From Chloroflexota bacterium (GTDB lineage: Bacteria > Chloroflexota > Anaerolineae > Anaerolineales > Villigracilaceae): a stretch of 14,756 nt of DNA. The DNA lies in assembly GCA_021796155.1 (NCBI GenBank), contig JAJYOO010000024.1:1-14756 (forward strand), given 5' to 3'. Numbering within the stretch: the stretch's first letter is position 1; each line of letters starts with the position of its first letter. The notes below the pieces were generated by a model, which was not told the origin of the DNA, made no database searches, and saw only the letters and a list, made by a program, of their open reading frames with translations. Shown here in pieces: positions 14,747-14,756 of this stretch. The position numbers were made by a program, and so were the translations under genes.

Positions 14747-14756
14747 TTATCACAAC

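Overview
The window looks like a chromosomal segment of a Chloroflexota bacterium, most likely an Anaerolineae-type lineage. The hints are long Thr/Pro-rich linkers behind lipoprotein cysteines, separate secD and secF genes with a TP-rich insert in SecD, and an M1 peptidase of the kind common there. This placement is inference from protein style, with no marker gene to settle it. There is no rRNA, tRNA, CRISPR array, insertion sequence or phage gene, and no gene-free stretch longer than about 190 bases.

Layout. Bases 1-167 are the end of a membrane transporter (MFS, UMF1-like). A hypA nickel chaperone follows 3 bases later (171-527). A 191-base gap holds a near-consensus promoter (TTGACA-17-TATTAT) whose start point lies under a perfect 11-bp inverted repeat. 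That promoter begins a nine-gene plus-strand cluster (719-10936). The genes are a ROK-family repressor, a divergent ROK-type sugar kinase, a PIG-L-type N-deacetylase, an ABC sugar importer (lipoprotein binding protein plus two permeases), a GH3 beta-N-acetylhexosaminidase, a GlmS-isomerase-like SIS protein (probable glucosamine-6-phosphate deaminase) and a small cysteine-rich lipoprotein. From 10958 to the end everything lies on the minus strand: secD-secF with a shared terminator, then a zinc metallopeptidase of family M1 that appears to lack its N-terminus.

How it works together (inference). The central cluster reads as an uptake and breakdown pathway for N-acetylamino sugars such as chito-oligosaccharides or peptidoglycan sugars. 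The lipoprotein captures the sugar and the two permeases import it, presumably with an ATPase encoded elsewhere. The cytoplasmic GH3 enzyme splits off GlcNAc. The PIG-L enzyme removes acetyl groups, the ROK kinase phosphorylates, and the SIS enzyme deaminates to fructose-6-phosphate. Neither NagA nor classical NagB is present. The PIG-L plus SIS pair resembles the logic of the archaeal Thermococcus chitin pathway and is the most interesting aspect of the window. Control is probably by the first gene acting on the palindrome in its own promoter.
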